A stretch of DNA of 10,153 nucleotides. It comes from CAYGZC01 sp964354225 (GTDB taxonomy: Bacteria > Bacteroidota > Ignavibacteria > UBA10030 > SZUA-254). The stretch lies in the NCBI GenBank assembly GCA_964354225.1, contig CAYGZC010000140.1:1-10153 (forward strand), read 5' to 3'. Made by a program: the position numbers and the translations under genes. The notes under the pieces were generated by a model. The model made no database searches and had not been told where the DNA came from. It was given only the letters and a program-made list of their open reading frames with translations. Positions 1 through 6,320 of the stretch are shown here, one piece after another (position 1 is the first letter of the stretch; the number at the start of each line of letters is the position of its first letter).

Positions 1-68
1 ATGATGTATCCGCTCAATATAACACCCTGTCCGCCGAAGCCGCCAATTTTTATTTCTTTCCTTGACAT
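1..68 (-). CDS. korC: 2-oxoacid:ferredoxin oxidoreductase, gamma subunit (5' part; gene runs off left edge)
   Basis: Only the first 22 codons are in the window. They read MSRKEIKIGGFGGQGVILSG and then a few more residues. The GFGGQGV glycine-rich loop right after the first beta strand is the hallmark start of the gamma subunit (POR/KOR gamma family), which in the assembled enzyme helps shape the coenzyme A site. The ATG at 68 is preceded by AAAGGA (75-80) six bases upstream, a good ribosome-binding site. The gap to the beta-subunit stop is 10 bases. As last gene of a delta-alpha-beta-gamma operon it completes the four-subunit enzyme. The family call is secure; the exact 2-oxoacid rests on the neighbours. 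Confidence 0.9.
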   Translation of the reverse strand, partial: MSRKEIKIGGFGGQGVILSGYI

Positions 69-78
69 GGAAAATCCT

Positions 79-954
79 TTATCCTTTGTATGTAGTGAAT
101 TTATCACCAAATTTTTTTCCGTAGAACTCATTCATCGCATCAAGATACGTCAGTCGTTCTTTATCCACAAACTTACCAACCGTGATCTTTCCCTGAAAAC
201 TAAGCGAGATGGTCTTCGTATCAGCGCCATTCTTGATTTCGCTGCTCTCTTTGTAGTAGATCATCTGGTCGAGACCATCACCCAACTTATTCCGTCTGCT
301 GAAGAGCGTCGGACACGGTGCAAGAATCTCAACGAACGAGAAGCCCTTCTTCGCCAACGCCTCTTTAATCGCTTTGGTCACATGGCGCACATGATATGCT
401 GTCCACCGTGCAACATACACAGCACCGCATGACTCTGCGAGATAAGGAAGGTTAAACGCTTCCTCAAAATTTCCGTGCGGTGTCGTGGTTGCCGTCGCAG
501 TTAACGGAGTTGTGGGAGCAACCTGACCGCCTGTCATTCCATAAATAAAATTATTTATCAAAATTACTGTCATATCCACATTACGGCGGCAGGCATGAAT
601 GAAGTGATTACCGCCGATAGCAGTAAGATCACCATCGCCGCTGTAAACAACGACTTTCAGTGCCGGATTTGCAAGCTTCAACCCTGTAGCGAATGGAATT
701 GCCCGACCATGTGTAGTGTGGAACGAATCAAGTTTTAGATAACCTGCTACACGTCCCGTGCATCCGATACCGGAAACAACAGAAACTTTTCGAAGATCTA
801 ATCCACTTGTCTCTAACGCATGAGCGAAACAATTTACTGTTGTACCGATACCGCAGCCGGGGCACCATATGTGCGGCATGCGTTCCATACGAAGAAATTC
901 TTCCACAGTATTGGTGGGCATACTTTCATCTATTTCCAGCAAGTCTTCTGACAT
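79..954 (-). CDS. korB: 2-oxoacid:ferredoxin oxidoreductase, beta subunit (thiamine diphosphate-binding)
   Basis: This 291-residue protein is the catalytic thiamine-diphosphate half of a cytoplasmic 2-oxoacid:ferredoxin oxidoreductase, which converts a 2-oxoacid and CoA to acyl-CoA and CO2 while reducing ferredoxin. The Mg/ThDP motif is seen as GDGD (residues 106-109) followed by NN at 134-135, with the usual spacing. Candidate ligands for the proximal 4Fe-4S cluster are C31 and C34 in WCPGCG, C65 in GIGC and C214 in APCPT. The TGGQ.APTTP stretch (141-149) is typical of the 2-oxoglutarate/2-oxoisovalerate branch rather than pyruvate enzymes. The length is normal for the family. The ATG at 954 lies 5 bases after the alpha-subunit stop, so the two are surely cotranscribed. 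Substrate is inferred as 2-oxoglutarate; branched-chain 2-oxoacids remain possible. Confidence 0.93.
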   Translation of the reverse strand: MSEDLLEIDESMPTNTVEEFLRMERMPHIWCPGCGIGTTVNCFAHALETSGLDLRKVSVVSGIGCTGRVAGYLKLDSFHTTHGRAIPFATGLKLANPALKVVVYSGDGDLTAIGGNHFIHACRRNVDMTVILINNFIYGMTGGQVAPTTPLTATATTTPHGNFEEAFNLPYLAESCGAVYVARWTAYHVRHVTKAIKEALAKKGFSFVEILAPCPTLFSRRNKLGDGLDQMIYYKESSEIKNGADTKTISLSFQGKITVGKFVDKERLTYLDAMNEFYGKKFGDKFTTYKG

Positions 955-959
955 TAATC

Positions 960-2120
960 TTATCCTTTTATACTATTTTTAATTACGTTATAAATATCTT
1001 TTGGATTATGCACGGAGCCGCCGCCATGGGGAACCAAATCGACCCGGACTTTCCCGGCTGCAAAGCGCTCCACTTCGTGAACCATTTGACCGTAGTTGAT
1101 TTCCGGAACAACGAATGCCTTCACCTTCGCAGCAAGTTCTTTGATGCGCTTCTCCGGAAAGGGCCAAGCAACGATAAGCCGCAAATGCCCAATCTTCATT
1201 CCATCTTTTCGTGCCTGTTCGATAGCAGGAATTGCAACTCGCGATGTAATTCCATAAGTAACAACAACAACATCTGCATTATCCACTTGATCTTCTTTAT
1301 ACTCGACGATCTTATCTGAATTCACACGAATTTTATCTACGAGCCGATGCACTAATTTTTCTTGTGCAGCCGCTGTCATAACGGGATAACCTTTCTCATC
1401 ATGCGTCAAACCGGTGACGTGAACATTATATCCATCACCCGCCTTCACTATGGGTGGAACTAAATCTCTATCAGGTTTGAACAATAGAAAATCCTCATGC
1501 GTTCCTTCATAGTATCGGCGTGGATAAATCTCGATCTGCTCGGCAGGCGGTACGATCACTCGTTCAGTCATATGACCAACACATTCATCCATCATCACTA
1601 AAACAGGAACACGATATTGCTCGGAAAGGTTAAATGCTTTAATAGTTAAATCAAAACATTCTTGCGGAGAGTTCGGGCAAACTGCAATAATACCATAATC
1701 ACCGTGAGAACCCCAGCGTGCTTGCATCATATCACCTTGACCAGGTAATGTTGGCAAGCCAGTGGATGGACCACCGCGCTGCACATCGACAAACACACAT
1801 GGCGTTTCAGTCATCGCTGCTAAGCCTATATGCTCCATCATCAAAGAAAATCCTGGACCTGAAGTAACAGTCATAGCTTTCTTTCCTGCCCATACCGCAC
1901 CCTGGATTGCAATGGATGAAGCAATCTCATCTTCCATCTGGATGAACATTCCACCAATCAGTGGAAAACGATCTGCTATTCGCTCAACAACTTCTGTTGA
2001 TGGTGTGATAGGATAACCCGCGACAAAACGACATCCTGCAACGATGGCACCTTCGGCACACGCATGGTCGCCATCTATGAAATGAGCACCTGTCAAAACA
2101 CCTTTGGGATCTGCTTTCAT
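960..2120 (-). CDS. korA: 2-oxoacid:ferredoxin oxidoreductase, alpha subunit
   Basis: A 386-residue alpha subunit, which contributes the pyrimidine side of the ThDP site and 2-oxoacid binding. Visible family motifs are GYPITPSTEV (35-44, the substrate-binding YPITP loop), TSGPGFSLM.E (86-96) and QRGGPSTGLPT (114-124). The C-terminal part (about 280-386) is the transketolase C-terminal-like domain II, beginning with ADVVVVTYG. This is the shorter, unfused form: the gamma domain is a separate gene at 1-68 and not joined to the N-terminus as in some anaerobes. The ATG at 2120 falls only 2 bases after the TAG stop of the ferredoxin gene, implying translational coupling. The sequence is intact, with no sign of a frameshift. 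Confidence 0.94.
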   Translation of the reverse strand: MKADPKGVLTGAHFIDGDHACAEGAIVAGCRFVAGYPITPSTEVVERIADRFPLIGGMFIQMEDEIASSIAIQGAVWAGKKAMTVTSGPGFSLMMEHIGLAAMTETPCVFVDVQRGGPSTGLPTLPGQGDMMQARWGSHGDYGIIAVCPNSPQECFDLTIKAFNLSEQYRVPVLVMMDECVGHMTERVIVPPAEQIEIYPRRYYEGTHEDFLLFKPDRDLVPPIVKAGDGYNVHVTGLTHDEKGYPVMTAAAQEKLVHRLVDKIRVNSDKIVEYKEDQVDNADVVVVTYGITSRVAIPAIEQARKDGMKIGHLRLIVAWPFPEKRIKELAAKVKAFVVPEINYGQMVHEVERFAAGKVRVDLVPHGGGSVHNPKDIYNVIKNSIKG

Positions 2121-2122
2121 TT

Positions 2123-2374
2123 CTATTTTTCCTTTTTCTTAAACATAAAACCGTATATCGCAAAGTCAGGACACAACAAGCCGCACATATTGCAGCCATT
2201 GCACATCTCCTGCGATACCAACACAGGCGGATGGTATCCTTTCGCATTGTATTGATCGGAAAGTTTCAATGCATCGGTTGGACAAAACTCAACGCAAAAA
2301 CCGCAGCCCTTACATCGTTCATCTGAAATTACAACCGAACCACTTACTTTTTTCTTCTTTTGTGCTTCTACCAT
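2123..2374 (-). CDS. korD: 2-oxoacid:ferredoxin oxidoreductase, delta subunit (2x[4Fe-4S] ferredoxin)
   Basis: An 83-residue ferredoxin-like protein with two complete CxxCxxCxxxCP motifs. The first uses C21, C24, C27 and C31 and the second C58, C61, C64 and C68, so it should bind two [4Fe-4S] clusters and pass electrons from the beta-subunit cluster to an external ferredoxin. Both ends are lysine-rich. The insert of about 27 residues between the cluster motifs, including GYHPP, is typical of delta subunits of 2-oxoacid oxidoreductases rather than of free clostridial ferredoxins. The ATG at 2374 has AAAGG (2381-2385) six bases upstream. It is the first gene of the kor operon and sits downstream of the candidate promoter at 2423-2454. 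Confidence 0.92.
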   Translation of the reverse strand: MVEAQKKKKVSGSVVISDERCKGCGFCVEFCPTDALKLSDQYNAKGYHPPVLVSQEMCNGCNMCGLLCPDFAIYGFMFKKKEK

Positions 2375-2400
2375 TGTTTACCTTTGATTATACTTTTGAA

Positions 2401-2435
2401 TGGCTTAGGGCAATCTATATTCATAAATTAAGCCA
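2401..2435. repeat. Inverted repeat overlapping the candidate kor promoter
   Basis: TGGCTTA (2401-2407) and TAAGCCA (2429-2435) are perfect 7-base inverted copies separated by 21 bases. The right arm overlaps the proposed -7 box and the left arm falls just past the expected transcription start. The arms could be half-sites for a dimeric regulator or the base of a loose hairpin in the 5' leader. It does not work as a terminator in either direction, because no U-run follows the stem. Chance occurrence in AT-rich DNA is possible, though the GC part of the arms makes it somewhat less likely. Confidence 0.35.
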
Positions 2436-2454
2436 AAAAAATAAAACAGACAAA
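2423..2454 (-). promoter_or_regulatory. Candidate promoter of the kor operon (-33 TTTG / -7 TAATTTAT)
   Basis: On the minus strand TTTG (2451-2454) is followed after exactly 20 bases by TAATTTAT (2423-2430), which matches 6 of 8 positions of the Bacteroidota -7 consensus TAnnTTTG at the correct spacing. Transcription would begin near 2416 and give a leader of roughly 40 bases before the korD ATG at 2374. The same stretch is a weaker fit to a sigma-70 promoter (TTGTCT, 17 bases, TAATTT). The call depends on the host belonging to a lineage that uses this consensus. Confidence 0.4.
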
Positions 2455-2500
2455 TCCCTCTAAAATGGATAAATGAAATCATTACATATCAAGAATGAAA

Positions 2501-2506
2501 ATTATA
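2501..2506 (-). promoter_or_regulatory. Alternative -10-like element upstream of kor
   Basis: The minus strand reads a perfect TATAAT here, about 127 bases before the korD start. No good -35 hexamer lies 16-18 bases upstream; TTCAAA is present only at about 19 bases. In AT-rich intergenic DNA a lone TATAAT is expected fairly often, so this is a second-choice promoter only. The rest of the 2375-2553 gap shows no GC-rich hairpin and no ORF worth calling. Confidence 0.2.
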
Positions 2507-2553
2507 TCACACAATGTTTCTTAATTTTGAAAAATTTTTATAGGTAAATTGAT

Positions 2554-2964
2554 TTATACCCAAAGAAGAAGTATGAACATCGATACACCGATTAATGCCA
2601 TAAGGACATCGACAATGAGAATCAAAGTTGAATTCATGTATTGCGGTCCCATCAGGATCAGTATCAGTAGTGGTATAATAATGATTGCAAAAGCATTGAT
2701 CATTGCAATCATTCGCGCAAAGTGTTGGCCCACTCGGACACCCATCGCACAGTACAAAGTACTCAGTCCGAACGGTACGAGGAGAATTCCGACAAGTTGA
2801 TTTACCATTGAAGAGATTGCGAACTGAGAGAGCGTCTCGACCGAAACATCTTGCGCAAACCATTTCGTAATAATCGGTGTTGTGAACAAATGAATGAATG
2901 CAATGATGATGATGAGAATGCCATCAATCAATAAGATGCGGGAGACGTAGTTTTGTTTATTCAC
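2554..2964 (-). CDS. Small four-helix integral membrane protein, function unknown
   Basis: A 136-residue, strongly hydrophobic protein with four predicted membrane segments at roughly 8-29, 50-73, 82-105 and 112-134. The short polar loop around 30-49 (KWFAQDVSVETLS) and the Gly/Arg/His turn at 75-84 separate them. I do not recognise a named family; the layout resembles small uncharacterised four-helix inner-membrane proteins. The start is GTG, and its GTGA overlaps the stop of the hydrolase gene by 4 bases, so translation is probably coupled to the hydrolase. No charged residue inside the helices suggests a channel or catalytic site. The downstream 179 bases carry no clear terminator. That this is a real gene is supported by the coupling and the regular helix pattern. 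Confidence 0.75.
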   Translation of the reverse strand: MNKQNYVSRILLIDGILIIIIAFIHLFTTPIITKWFAQDVSVETLSQFAISSMVNQLVGILLVPFGLSTLYCAMGVRVGQHFARMIAMINAFAIIIIPLLILILMGPQYMNSTLILIVDVLMALIGVSMFILLLWV

Positions 2965-4364
2965 TTCGCTCTCTGCTTAATCCAATCCGTAATCTTATCC
3001 ATAAATCCCGGTGCAAACTCTTTCTTTAACGTTGCGTACTCCGCCGGATTGCCCGTAATAGCTTCCTGGAAAAGGTGATTGGCTTTGGGGAAAACATGAA
3101 TCGTGTAATCTTTGTTGCCGGATTTTTTAAAAACTTTTTCCATCGGTTCTTTGTTCAATTCGAGCGGAACCTGCATATCCAACTCACCGAACAGTGTGAG
3201 CACCGGACACTTTACTTTCTCCAATTGCTTCGCCGGATCGAAATCAATGAAATATTTAAACCACGGGCTCTTTGCTCCTTTTATTTTCGCATCAACGCTC
3301 GTATTAATAAGTTTGTCCTCGTCCGTAATTGCTTTGCGTTCTTCGGCAGTCATCTTGTTGAGACTCTCTTTTGCATCTTTCTGCAATTCCAACTTCAATG
3401 CATCCCAACCTTTATTCGTCCGGACAACTTTATATACCAGCTCCTGACGAGCTAATTCAGTTTTAATTTCAGCATCGGTTGCTCCACCCGCACGCATCAA
3501 ATGCTCGATCTGTTTGGAGATAATCTTATCGCCGGAGACAGCCGGTCCAGCCATTAAGACGATGAAAGCAATATCTTTCAAACGTGCCGCTACCATAGGA
3601 GCGATGATGCCGCCTTCGCTGTGCCCGAGGAGTCCGATCTTTTTGTGGTCAATTTCTGAACGGGTGAGAAGATATTTCACCTGCGCCTCCGCATCGTTTG
3701 CGAAATCATCCCCCGTTGCTTTTTCCATGCTGCCAGCAGAACCGCCAACACCTCTGTCGTCGCACCGCAATACGGCGATACCGCTCCGCGTGAGGTAATC
3801 AGCAATCAACTTGAATGGTTTAAAGCCCATAACTTCCTCATCACGGTTCTGGGCGCCGCTTCCGGTGATGAGTACGACCGCCGGATATGGACCCGCCGTA
3901 GCGGGGAGCGACAACGTTCCAGCTAACGTAATATCTTCATGTTGAATTTTCACTTCTTCCTCTTTATACGGAGGAGGAGGCTCAGCAGGCGCTGCTACTT
4001 TAGTGGCAATACCTTTTTTTAAATGAAACGTACCTTTTGCACCCGACTGAGAAAAATCACCATAGATAGTATCACCTTTTAGCTCACCATCAAAAACTGC
4101 AACTCCAGGTCCGGTAGCCAAATCGAAGTGTGCTTTCGATTCTGAAAAGCTTACGTTCTTCAGTGGTAAACCAATTGCATTCTGTTGGGGGATATCAATC
4201 GTCCCGATTAAAGAAGCTGAATCGAGTTTTATATCAACTGCGATGATCAATTCTCCACCCATAATAGAAATTGCGCCGTCCCAATTTCCGATGAGCGGTG
4301 ATTGAGCTAGAGTTTTTGAAGTCAGGAAGATGATGAGAAAATATAATTTAATTTTATTTTTCAT
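2961..4364 (-). CDS. Exported alpha/beta hydrolase (esterase/S9-like) with N-terminal beta-rich domain
   Basis: A 467-residue secreted serine hydrolase. Residues 1-20 form a Sec signal peptide (KNK, hydrophobic core, then TLA before QSP). Residues about 22-118 are a beta-rich domain starting IGNWDG and ending GDFSQSGAKGTF. A proline-rich linker follows (EPPPPY, 128-133), then an alpha/beta-hydrolase domain from about 137. Its likely catalytic triad is S249 in GHSEG, D396 in GELD and H430 in KANH. GSGAQNRDE (168-176) probably contributes to the oxyanion region, and the inserted helices at 280-370 form a cap. The architecture resembles EstD-like esterases, but the substrate (an ester, short peptide or glycan ester) cannot be read from the sequence. 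The ATG at 4364 has AAGAGG (4371-4376) six bases upstream, which fixes the start. It is cotranscribed with the membrane protein that follows. Confidence 0.88.
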   Translation of the reverse strand: MKNKIKLYFLIIFLTSKTLAQSPLIGNWDGAISIMGGELIIAVDIKLDSASLIGTIDIPQQNAIGLPLKNVSFSESKAHFDLATGPGVAVFDGELKGDTIYGDFSQSGAKGTFHLKKGIATKVAAPAEPPPPYKEEEVKIQHEDITLAGTLSLPATAGPYPAVVLITGSGAQNRDEEVMGFKPFKLIADYLTRSGIAVLRCDDRGVGGSAGSMEKATGDDFANDAEAQVKYLLTRSEIDHKKIGLLGHSEGGIIAPMVAARLKDIAFIVLMAGPAVSGDKIISKQIEHLMRAGGATDAEIKTELARQELVYKVVRTNKGWDALKLELQKDAKESLNKMTAEERKAITDEDKLINTSVDAKIKGAKSPWFKYFIDFDPAKQLEKVKCPVLTLFGELDMQVPLELNKEPMEKVFKKSGNKDYTIHVFPKANHLFQEAITGNPAEYATLKKEFAPGFMDKITDWIKQRAK

Positions 4365-4396
4365 AGTAGACCTCTTAATTTTTGTAGATCATATTT

Positions 4397-4404
4397 CAAA
4401 TATA
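4397..4404 (-). promoter_or_regulatory. Possible -7 element for the hydrolase/membrane-protein pair
   Basis: In the 65-base gap after the lipoprotein gene the minus strand reads TATATTTG, a perfect match to the Bacteroidota -7 consensus TAnnTTTG, 32 bases before the hydrolase ATG. No TTTG is found 19-21 bases further upstream, so the -33 half is missing. It may be a weak or regulated internal promoter, or chance. Confidence 0.3.
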
Positions 4405-4429
4405 TTGCTGTTGCTTTTACTTTCGGATA

Positions 4430-5209
4430 TTAAGGAAACTCATCAGTTATTCTTTCAACCATAGGTGAAAGTTTTTCTTTATTTATTGTTCCGCCTTTCG
4501 TGGTCGTTTTATAATCCCAAATAATTTCTCCGCTGTCTGTATCGATGAGGTAAAACATCATCGAGAAAGAAGTAACAGGCTCGAAAACAACTTTGTCAAG
4601 TATTAATTTATGTGAGGTCTGACGATCTCCTGAGCTATATGTGATTGGCACATAGTATCCAATACCTATAACTACCGCTATTGTACTGCTGCTAAACACC
4701 TTCCCTAAATATGTCGCAGCGGGGATATTTTTATTTGTTTCGCCTGCATTCTTCTCATAACCGATTAACGAGGAATAGACTATTTTCAATAACTGATAGA
4801 GAATTGTATCTTTGCTGAAAATATCGTGGACAAAATAGGGCGGTGAAGAAATCGTTAAAGAGTCGGTGACCAACTTTTTTTCTTCGATTGTTCTCACAAT
4901 ACGATTTTGTTTGTTTTGATCCATCAATAAACCAACCGATGACAGTAGTGTCCGGTCGACTTGATAGCCCTTCTCATTTAATTTGCCGGCAAACAGGTTT
5001 AAACATATTTTTGCATACTCTTCACTGTTAACAAGATCTACTTTATTTGTATCGCCGGTTACCGCCTCCATCAGAACAATATCAGATATAATAATTGTTG
5101 AAGTGATTCGCTTTTTCTTCTCAGGAAAATCTGAGTAGCGTGTGAGCGGTGAAGTCGAACAGCCGGCAAAAAGAATTGCCATTACTATGATCGTGTGCCA
5201 TTTATTCAT
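4430..5209 (-). CDS. Uncharacterised lipoprotein next to the glycan cluster
   Basis: A 259-residue protein beginning with a lipoprotein signal: MNKWHTI, a hydrophobic core, then the lipobox LFAGC with C17 as the lipidated residue. No Asp follows the cysteine. The mature part has an alternating alpha/beta look (TSTIIISDIVLM at 36-47; SMMFYLIDTDSGEIIWDYK at 216-234). The GEIIWDYK strand turn recalls CsgG/GNA1162-type envelope lipoproteins, but this is only a resemblance. The Gly/Ile stretch at 177-187 could be a buried strand or short amphipathic helix. I chose the ATG at 5209 because it gives the signal peptide directly and has GGAG about 8 bases upstream; an earlier in-frame start would put charged residues before it. 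It overlaps the end of the glycosyltransferase gene by 8 bases, so it is probably cotranscribed. Function unknown. Confidence 0.82.
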   Translation of the reverse strand: MNKWHTIIVMAILFAGCSTSPLTRYSDFPEKKKRITSTIIISDIVLMEAVTGDTNKVDLVNSEEYAKICLNLFAGKLNEKGYQVDRTLLSSVGLLMDQNKQNRIVRTIEEKKLVTDSLTISSPPYFVHDIFSKDTILYQLLKIVYSSLIGYEKNAGETNKNIPAATYLGKVFSSSTIAVVIGIGYYVPITYSSGDRQTSHKLILDKVVFEPVTSFSMMFYLIDTDSGEIIWDYKTTTKGGTINKEKLSPMVERITDEFP

Positions 5210-6254
5210 CTTTTTGCTCCATCCTCGAAAGAACTTGCTCGTAAACCTTAAGCGTTTTTCGAGCAACCGTATCCCAGAGAAAATCATTTTTTATATGGAG
5301 ACGTAATTCGTTAGTTTTCTTTTTCTTTAGCGCCGCCATTATACACCGTTTAATATCCTCGATGGATGTCGGATCGACATATTCAGCATAGTCACCGAAG
5401 TACTCTTTGGTTCCACCGTACTTTGTTATCACTATCTTTGATCCTGCAAGCGCAGCTTCAAGTGCGGCGATTCCTGGTGTTTCGAACAGTGATGGTAAAA
5501 CAAAAACATCAGATGCGGCGTATGCGGAAGCTAACAGCTGCGAATCGTTCGGAATTGAATCGAGCACTAATAATCGAGGATTTCTTTTCGCTTCTTCCAA
5601 ACATGCTCGTCCGTTTGAATTATTCTCTATACGCCCGATGATTACAGCGGATGCATCGACATCTTCTAATGCACGGATGAGCCGCAGTACATTTTTCCGC
5701 TCAGGACCAATATGTCCGACATTAAGAATAAAATTATCAATATTATATTTTTTTACAAAAACAGATTTATTTGCATGATAGAATCGTTCGTCAACACCAT
5801 TAGGAACGACTGTAATTTTATTCTTCGGTATATTGAATCCAGCTTCGAGCAGCTGTTCTTCTTTACAAGTATTGGGTAAAATTTTATTCGCCCACGAACA
5901 TATATCGGCGAGTAATCCATAATCCATCCAAAAACCCGGAAAGAACTTTCGAGCAAGTCGATCAGCAAATAAAGCTGAGCGAAGGAATCGAGGGTTGTGC
6001 AGCGAGAAAAATATCGGCGTGACAATGAGAGGGATTCCTAATTTGTAAATCTCACGCGCAAGGTGGTAAGTACCGATGTTGGCACCGAAAATGTGTACGA
6101 GATCAACTTTGTCTCTTTCGATTTCCTTCCACGAGTCGAACAATACAACATTTGCACCAAGTGCTTCCAGATGCTTCTTTGTCTGTAATATTTGTGTGCG
6201 CGGTCCTCCTCTTAAAATCATTACCGATTGATATGATGCGAGACAGATGTTCAT
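5202..6254 (-). CDS. Glycosyltransferase, GT4 family (GT-B fold)
   Basis: A 350-residue retaining glycosyltransferase of the GT4 family, acting in the cytoplasm on a nucleotide-sugar donor and probably a membrane-linked glycan acceptor. The N-terminal acceptor domain starts MNICLASYQSVM and keeps the glycine turn RGGPRTQ (15-21). The linker motif is VVPNGVD (149-155). In the C-terminal donor domain R186-K187-N188 follow NVGHIGPE, and the E-x7-E motif is E258 to E266 in FETPGIAALEAALAG. An upstream in-frame TTG at 6269 would add five residues; ATG 6254 is preferred because family members begin at this strand. No clear Shine-Dalgarno is seen, but a short ORF ends on this ATG. Donor sugar cannot be assigned. 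It lies 66 bases after the deacetylase-like gene and overlaps the lipoprotein gene. Confidence 0.9.
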   Translation of the reverse strand: MNICLASYQSVMILRGGPRTQILQTKKHLEALGANVVLFDSWKEIERDKVDLVHIFGANIGTYHLAREIYKLGIPLIVTPIFFSLHNPRFLRSALFADRLARKFFPGFWMDYGLLADICSWANKILPNTCKEEQLLEAGFNIPKNKITVVPNGVDERFYHANKSVFVKKYNIDNFILNVGHIGPERKNVLRLIRALEDVDASAVIIGRIENNSNGRACLEEAKRNPRLLVLDSIPNDSQLLASAYAASDVFVLPSLFETPGIAALEAALAGSKIVITKYGGTKEYFGDYAEYVDPTSIEDIKRCIMAALKKKKTNELRLHIKNDFLWDTVARKTLKVYEQVLSRMEQKDE

Positions 6255-6320
6255 AAAAATAAGCTGCAAGATGTGGGATTCGAGGGTTGGATTGTGGCTT
6301 CGTTCATGTGATTTTTTCTT
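6255..6320. other. Short intergenic gap with a tiny coupled ORF
   Basis: This 66-base gap is the widest within the polysaccharide cluster. On the minus strand an 18-codon ORF runs from an ATG at 6307 and ends with a TGA that overlaps the ATG of the glycosyltransferase in an ATGA junction. The peptide would be MNEATIQPSNPTSCSLFL, low in complexity and without a recognisable motif. The DNA contains loosely repeated AATCC-like words (CAATCCA, AATCCCA). I do not call it a gene; it may be a leader ORF for coupling or simply non-coding spacer. Confidence 0.3.

Noticed and set aside
807..1319. A 170-codon plus-strand ORF
   Set aside because: It is antisense to the conserved korB start and korA C-terminus and its translation is low in complexity near the end (Asn/Ile runs), as expected for a mirror of coding sequence.
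2401..2442. Possible terminator (GGCTTA/TAAGCC stem next to a homopolymer run)
   Set aside because: On the plus strand the stem is followed by A residues, and on the minus strand the T run precedes the stem, so neither direction gives a stem followed by U; the loop is also 21 bases long.
2530..2539. AAAAATTTTT palindrome just after the membrane-protein gene as a terminator
   Set aside because: There are no GC pairs to form a stable stem, and such A/T palindromes are common in AT-rich spacer DNA.
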